A stretch of DNA of 64,000 bases from Alkalihalobacillus sp. AL-G. Lineage in GTDB: Bacteria > Bacillota > Bacilli > Bacillales > Fictibacillaceae. Numbering within the stretch: the stretch's first letter is position 1; each line of letters begins with the position of its first letter. Below, piece after piece: positions 60,351-64,000 of this stretch. A program made the position numbers and the translations under genes. The stretch covers positions 806,001-870,000 of the forward strand of contig NZ_CP094656.1 in assembly GCF_030643805.1 (NCBI RefSeq), given 5' to 3'. The notes below the pieces were generated by a model. The model saw only the letters and a list, made by a program, of their open reading frames with translations, was not told the DNA's origin and searched no databases.

Positions 60351-61616
60351 ATGATCGAGGTTAAGCTTCATGATATTGGCGAAGGAATTACAGAGGGGGA
60401 GATCATCCATTTTCACGTTTCTCCTGGAGACACTGTTAAGATTGACCAGCCACTCGTTGAGGTTCAAACAGATAAAGTTACTGCAGAGCTCCCATCTCCA
60501 GTAGCAGGTAAAGTAAAAGAAATCAAAGCATCAGAAGGGGACGTTGTAACGGTCGGCACTACGCTTGTTTTAATCGAAAAAGAAGGAAGCGAGCCTTCTA
60601 ACGCACCACCGAAAGAAGAGCCGGCGAAAGAAAAGGTAGTTGCGGAAACCTCTTCATCTATTTCATCAGCGGCAGTAAGCTCGTCTGACCCGATGACCCG
60701 GTTAACGAAAAGAGTGCTGGCTGCACCTTATACTCGAAAAATTGCTCGGGAGAAAAATGTTGATATCGAACTGGTTAACGGAAGTGGGCCGTCTGGAAGA
60801 GTAACGGAAGAAGATGTTTTCCGTTTCGTAAATAGCGGGCAGCAACAACAAAGTACGGATCCGATTGAAACTTCGGCTTCCCCAGTGCACACGGTTAAGC
60901 CGACAATCGAAGCGAAGGAAATTCCATTTAAGGGCAGAAGAAAACAAATTGCCCAAAAGATGACGCAGTCACTTTACACAATCCCGCACGTTACACACTT
61001 CGATGAGGTTGACCTAACCAACCTCCTAGAATTGAAAAAGTCATTAAAACAAGCGGATCCAGATGGAACTAAAGGGATGAACGTATCTCTTGCTGCATTC
61101 TTCGTAAAAGCGATACAGCTCTCATTAAGAGACTACCCGATTTTCAATGCCAAGCTTGATGAGAAAAATGAAGTGATTCGCCTTGAAGGTGAAGTCAATA
61201 TGGGTCTGGCAACGGATGCAGATGACGGATTAATCGTACCAGTTGTAAAAAATATCGAGCAAAAGTCGATCTCTACAATTAACCGTGAAATGAAAGAAAT
61301 GATCGGAAAGGCGAAATCGAAGAAATTGAAGCCATCAGAAATGAAGGATGGTACATTTACGATCAGCAATGTTGGCCCTCTAGGCAGTACAGGTGCAACA
61401 CCGATCATCAACCATCCAGAAGTTGGGTTGATGGCGTTTCATAAAACAAAGAAAATGCCTGTTGTCATCCATGATGAGATCGTCATCCGATCGATGATGA
61501 ATGTATCAATGACGTTCGACCATCGAGTTGCAGACGGTGCAACGGCAGTCGCTTTTACGAACGGTTTTATTCACTATATCGAAAATCCAGCAGCGATGAC
61601 ATTGGAGCTGATATAA
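60351..61616 (+). CDS. 2-oxoacid dehydrogenase complex E2, dihydrolipoyl acyltransferase
   Basis: 421 residues (ATG 60351, six bases after AGGAGG; ATG 60348 gives one more residue). One N-terminal lipoyl domain with the lipoylated Lys in VQTDKVTAELPSPVAGKV (about residue 42), an Ala/Ser/Glu linker, a peripheral-subunit-binding domain (APYTRKIAREKNVDIELV, GSGPSGRVTEEDV), and the catalytic domain ending with the DHRVADGATA active site. It transfers the acyl group from lipoamide to CoA. Likely product in this setting is phenylacetyl-CoA. Lipoylation would depend on LplJ or LipA. Confidence 0.92.
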   Translation: MIEVKLHDIGEGITEGEIIHFHVSPGDTVKIDQPLVEVQTDKVTAELPSPVAGKVKEIKASEGDVVTVGTTLVLIEKEGSEPSNAPPKEEPAKEKVVAETSSSISSAAVSSSDPMTRLTKRVLAAPYTRKIAREKNVDIELVNGSGPSGRVTEEDVFRFVNSGQQQQSTDPIETSASPVHTVKPTIEAKEIPFKGRRKQIAQKMTQSLYTIPHVTHFDEVDLTNLLELKKSLKQADPDGTKGMNVSLAAFFVKAIQLSLRDYPIFNAKLDEKNEVIRLEGEVNMGLATDADDGLIVPVVKNIEQKSISTINREMKEMIGKAKSKKLKPSEMKDGTFTISNVGPLGSTGATPIINHPEVGLMAFHKTKKMPVVIHDEIVIRSMMNVSMTFDHRVADGATAVAFTNGFIHYIENPAAMTLELI

Positions 61617-61617
61617 C

Positions 61618-63084
61618 ATGGTAGTCGGTGAAGTGATTCAAGAACGAGAACTCATCATTGTCGGTGGCGGGCCAGGTGGCTACAATGCTGCGATTCGCGC
61701 AGCACAGCTCGGGGTCGAGGTTACCCTGATCGAAAAAGGTGAACTTGGCGGAATCTGTTTAAGTAAAGGCTGCATACCGTCTAAACTATCTGCACATACT
61801 GCCAGCAAACTATCAGACTATAAACATCTGCAGCAGATTGGTATTGATACGGGTGAGCCATCTTTTAACCTAGATCAGCATCGTAAATATATGGAGCAAA
61901 CCGTTTCAGCCCTACAAAAAGGGGTTGAAAGCCTCTGCAAGGCAAACAAGGTTGAAGTGATCAACGGTACCGCTTCCTTTATGACGGGCAGTCGAATCGG
62001 AGTCGAAATTGGCGACACATTTGAGATGTACAAATATGAAAAGGTCATCATTGCGTCTGGAGTGAGTTCCTCAGTTCCCGATGTGTTTAAAATGGACTCG
62101 GAATCCGATCGGATTTTCACCGCTCAAACGATTTACGAAATTGAAGAGGTACCTGAACACCTTCTCATATATGGAACGGACTACATCGCACTTGAAGCGG
62201 CAACAAGCTTCCGTGCTCTTGGGTCCAGCGTAACGATCATTATGGATGAAACAGATGGATACGGTTTTGACGCTGACATTGAGAAAGAGCTTAGTAGAGT
62301 GCTCAAGAAATCCAAGATTAAAGTAATGAAAAATAGTGTTGTAGATTCTGTAGAAGCGAATGATGAGCAAGTCTTCATTCACCTCACAAAGGGAGAAGAT
62401 GAAAAACTCTCTGTTGAAGGCACTCATCTACTCGTTTCAGCAGGCTTTACCCCGAACACGAAGGAGATCGGCATCGATGCACTTTCCATCGAAATCGATG
62501 AAAGTGGCTTTATCGTGATCAATGAACATAGTGAAACGTCGGTAAAAGGGGTTTATGCTGTCGGTGATGTTACGTTCGGTCCATCCCTTGCTGTAAAAGC
62601 AATCAAACAGGGGAAAGTTGCGGCAGAACATTGTGCTGGCCGTAAAAGCGAGCTGAATCTACGTTATATTCCGACGATCGTGCATACCGCGCCGCCAATT
62701 GCAACGGTTGGATTAACAGAGGCAGTAGCTGTTGGGGAAGGCTTTTCTGTGACAACTGGACAGTTTTCCATGTCTGGTAATGGGTATGCTGGGATCACTG
62801 GGAAAAAGGAAGGTGTCGTAAAAGTCATCAAGGATTCTGAAACCAACCTGCTACTGGGTGTCCATATGATCGGCCACGGTGCGGTAGAAATGATTACATC
62901 CGGAGTCACCGCTCTTGAGATGGCTGCTCGTGACGAGGATCTCATGTATGGATTCTTCCCACACCCCAGCTTTAACGAAGGCTGGCTTGAAGCCTTGGAA
63001 AGTCTGACAGGAGAAGCCATTCACGTAACTCCAGGTAAACAACAGAAAAAAAGCGCCGCAGAACCAGTCGGGAGCCGAGATTAA
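61618..63084 (+). CDS. 2-oxoacid dehydrogenase complex E3, dihydrolipoamide dehydrogenase
   Basis: 488 residues. FAD motif LIIVGGGPGGYNAAIRAAQLG, redox disulfide GGICLSKGCIPSK, central NAD domain (an EEVPEHLLIYGTDYIALEAA segment in which the usual GGG of the dinucleotide fold reads GTD), and C-terminal catalytic HPSFNEGWLEALE (the common pattern is HPHPTLSE, so the region is divergent). It reoxidises E2 lipoamide. The altered GxGxxG and His-Glu region make it a diverged E3; activity needs testing. It starts at the base after the E2 stop and ends the operon; terminator at 63085. Confidence 0.88.
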   Translation: MVVGEVIQERELIIVGGGPGGYNAAIRAAQLGVEVTLIEKGELGGICLSKGCIPSKLSAHTASKLSDYKHLQQIGIDTGEPSFNLDQHRKYMEQTVSALQKGVESLCKANKVEVINGTASFMTGSRIGVEIGDTFEMYKYEKVIIASGVSSSVPDVFKMDSESDRIFTAQTIYEIEEVPEHLLIYGTDYIALEAATSFRALGSSVTIIMDETDGYGFDADIEKELSRVLKKSKIKVMKNSVVDSVEANDEQVFIHLTKGEDEKLSVEGTHLLVSAGFTPNTKEIGIDALSIEIDESGFIVINEHSETSVKGVYAVGDVTFGPSLAVKAIKQGKVAAEHCAGRKSELNLRYIPTIVHTAPPIATVGLTEAVAVGEGFSVTTGQFSMSGNGYAGITGKKEGVVKVIKDSETNLLLGVHMIGHGAVEMITSGVTALEMAARDEDLMYGFFPHPSFNEGWLEALESLTGEAIHVTPGKQQKKSAAEPVGSRD

Positions 63085-63120
63085 AAACTACCACAGCATG
63101 TTGGATGCTGTGGTAGTTTT
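63085..63120 (+). terminator. Rho-independent terminator after the E3 gene
   Basis: AACTACCACAGCAT / ATGCTGTGGTAGTT perfect stem with 5-base loop and T run, right at the stop codon. Confidence 0.92.
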
Positions 63121-63190
63121 ATGGTTGGAAAAAACGTAAAATGATGCATTTTATTTATTCGTGTAATGAAAGTGTATGAAGAGCAGAAAA

Positions 63191-63376
63191 AGGGTACGAA
63201 TAGCGTCTATTCGTACCATCAAATTGGAAAAAGTGGACGTAAAGGGAACGAATAGCGTCTATTCGTACCATCAAATTGGAAAAAGTGGACGTAGAGGGAA
63301 CGAATAGCGTCTATTCGTACTATCAAATTGGAAAAAGTGGACGTAAAGGGAACGAATAGCGTCTATTCGTTCCCTT
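63191..63376. repeat. 52-bp tandem repeat with an embedded palindrome, 3.6 copies
   Basis: Units begin AGGGWACGAATAG at 63191, 63243, 63295 and 63347, an exact 52-base period; the fourth stops after 30 bases. Each unit contains an inverted repeat around CGT: GGTACGAATAG/CTATTCGTACC perfect in copy 1, one mismatch in copies 2 and 3, and a longer perfect AAGGGAACGAATAG/CTATTCGTTCCCTT in copy 4. The rest of each unit (CATCAAATTGGAAAAAGTGG) is nearly invariant. Confidence 0.88.
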
Positions 63377-63474
63377 GATCTGCTTGTAAAATGAAAAAAG
63401 AACGATACGTAGTCTTATGCGAACTCAATTTGTACGTTCCCATGCTGATGAAACGAGCCGGGCTCGTTTCTACA

Positions 63475-64000
63475 TTATGGGTAATAAATGACCATCAAGA
63501 GGGTGCAACGTTCATCGGTAGTATTTTCATAAATGTGCTCATAGTTGGCAGAAAAGTGAAAAGCTTCATTTTCCCGTAGTCTGTGTGTTTCTCCAGCAAC
63601 AGTCAGTGTCATCTCGCCTTCATGCACGAATAAATACTCTTCAACCCCGTCTCCGTGTGCAGAACTAGTATAGATGCAGTCAGGTTCCAGCGTAACTGAA
63701 TATGCTTCAAATCGTCTTTTCGCCTCTGTCGGAAATAAGGTACGGACTTGGTATCGACCCTCATCCTCTAATAATGGTTCCACATTATCAATCTCAACCT
63801 TCGAAAATTTTGGTTTTTCTTCCTCGACAAATGAAGAAAAAGAAACCCCAAGGCCAGATGCGACTTTCCATAAGGTGCTTACGGTCGGACTGGAAACACC
63901 TCGTTCAATTTGTCCGAGCATCGCCTTGCTCACGTCGGTTAATCGTGACATCTCTTCAAGACTTAAATTCCGTTGCCTACGTATGGTTCTTATTTTATCA
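63475..64000 (-). CDS. XRE-family regulator with C-terminal cupin domain, 5' end outside window
   Basis: At least 174 codons; the frame stays open through position 64000 (reading DKIRTIRRQRNLSLEE before the first Met at 63951), so the true start lies beyond the window. N-terminal HTH_3/XRE domain (SLEEMSRLTDVSKAMLGQIERG, PTVSTLWKVASGLGV) and a C-terminal small cupin (SAHGDGVEEYLFVHEGEMTLTVAGE, HRLRENEAFHFSANYEHIYENT). Such regulators usually respond to a small metabolite bound by the cupin, often in amino acid or polyamine metabolism. Convergent with the E3 gene; target unknown. Confidence 0.9.
   Translation of the reverse strand, partial: DKIRTIRRQRNLSLEEMSRLTDVSKAMLGQIERGVSSPTVSTLWKVASGLGVSFSSFVEEEKPKFSKVEIDNVEPLLEDEGRYQVRTLFPTEAKRRFEAYSVTLEPDCIYTSSAHGDGVEEYLFVHEGEMTLTVAGETHRLRENEAFHFSANYEHIYENTTDERCTLLMVIYYP

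Larger units (their letters stand above)
63085..63474. other. Intergenic region E3 to XRE-cupin gene
   Basis: 390 bases without a gene: the E3 terminator, an A/T-rich stretch, the 52-bp palindromic repeat (63191-63376), and the 3' flank of the convergent regulator. The frame at 63391-63579 overlaps the regulator and is a shadow. Confidence 0.6.

Overview
The window is chromosomal DNA of a low-G+C, endospore-forming Bacillaceae member. The support is an SspH-type small acid-soluble spore protein, a KinB-like orphan sporulation-type kinase, strong AGGAGG ribosome binding sites with frequent TTG and GTG starts, cre-like CcpA sites, and gene pairs known from Bacillus (hemY near a class A PBP; yhfI-lplJ). 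I cannot fix the genus from sequence alone. No rRNA, tRNA, CRISPR array, phage or intact insertion sequence was seen.

Region by region. 0-16 kb: end of hemY/cgoX, a membrane histidine kinase, a class A PBP with a long Gly/Asp/Thr tail, a deletion remnant of a glycine betaine (Opu) transporter, two tandem subtilisin-like proteases, two secreted low-complexity proteins, CstA, a small Cys-Cys-ending protein paired with an ArsA/Get3-type ATPase, and a HelD-like helicase. 16-22 kb: a LacI regulator with a CUT1 sugar ABC transporter, then sspH and a small Pro/Tyr-tailed protein. 22-33 kb: an RpiR-regulated sugar-acid locus (6-phosphogluconate dehydrogenase, UxuA, CUT1 ABC importer, DgoD, KdgK, KdgA, gluconokinase) that looks built for aldonates taken up directly. 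33-36 kb: two 20-bp-phased repeat arrays, yhfI, a lipoate ligase and a second Pro/Tyr-tailed protein.

36-63 kb is the most coherent part. It holds a phenylacetate pathway (paaK; paaABCD, an EthD-like protein, crotonases, an aldehyde dehydrogenase, paaH, paaJ), a PaaX regulator, a PaaY/gamma-carbonic-anhydrase-like protein, probable aromatic amino acid transporters (TrpXYZ-like ABC, NSS family), and an operon of an FlK-like thioesterase, phenylalanine dehydrogenase and a complete four-gene 2-oxoacid dehydrogenase complex (E1alpha, E1beta, E2, E3). The proposed route is phenylalanine to phenylpyruvate (phenylalanine dehydrogenase), then to phenylacetyl-CoA (dedicated dehydrogenase complex), then ring epoxidation and beta-oxidation by the Paa enzymes. 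The paaA and thioesterase promoters carry the identical 14-base element CGTTAAATAAACGT at the same distance from the -10 box, which argues that both operons belong to one regulon. This phenylalanine-to-phenylacetyl-CoA module is my candidate for the less-described system; its substrate specificity is inferred, not shown.

The window ends with a 52-bp palindromic tandem repeat and a partial XRE-cupin regulator on the minus strand.
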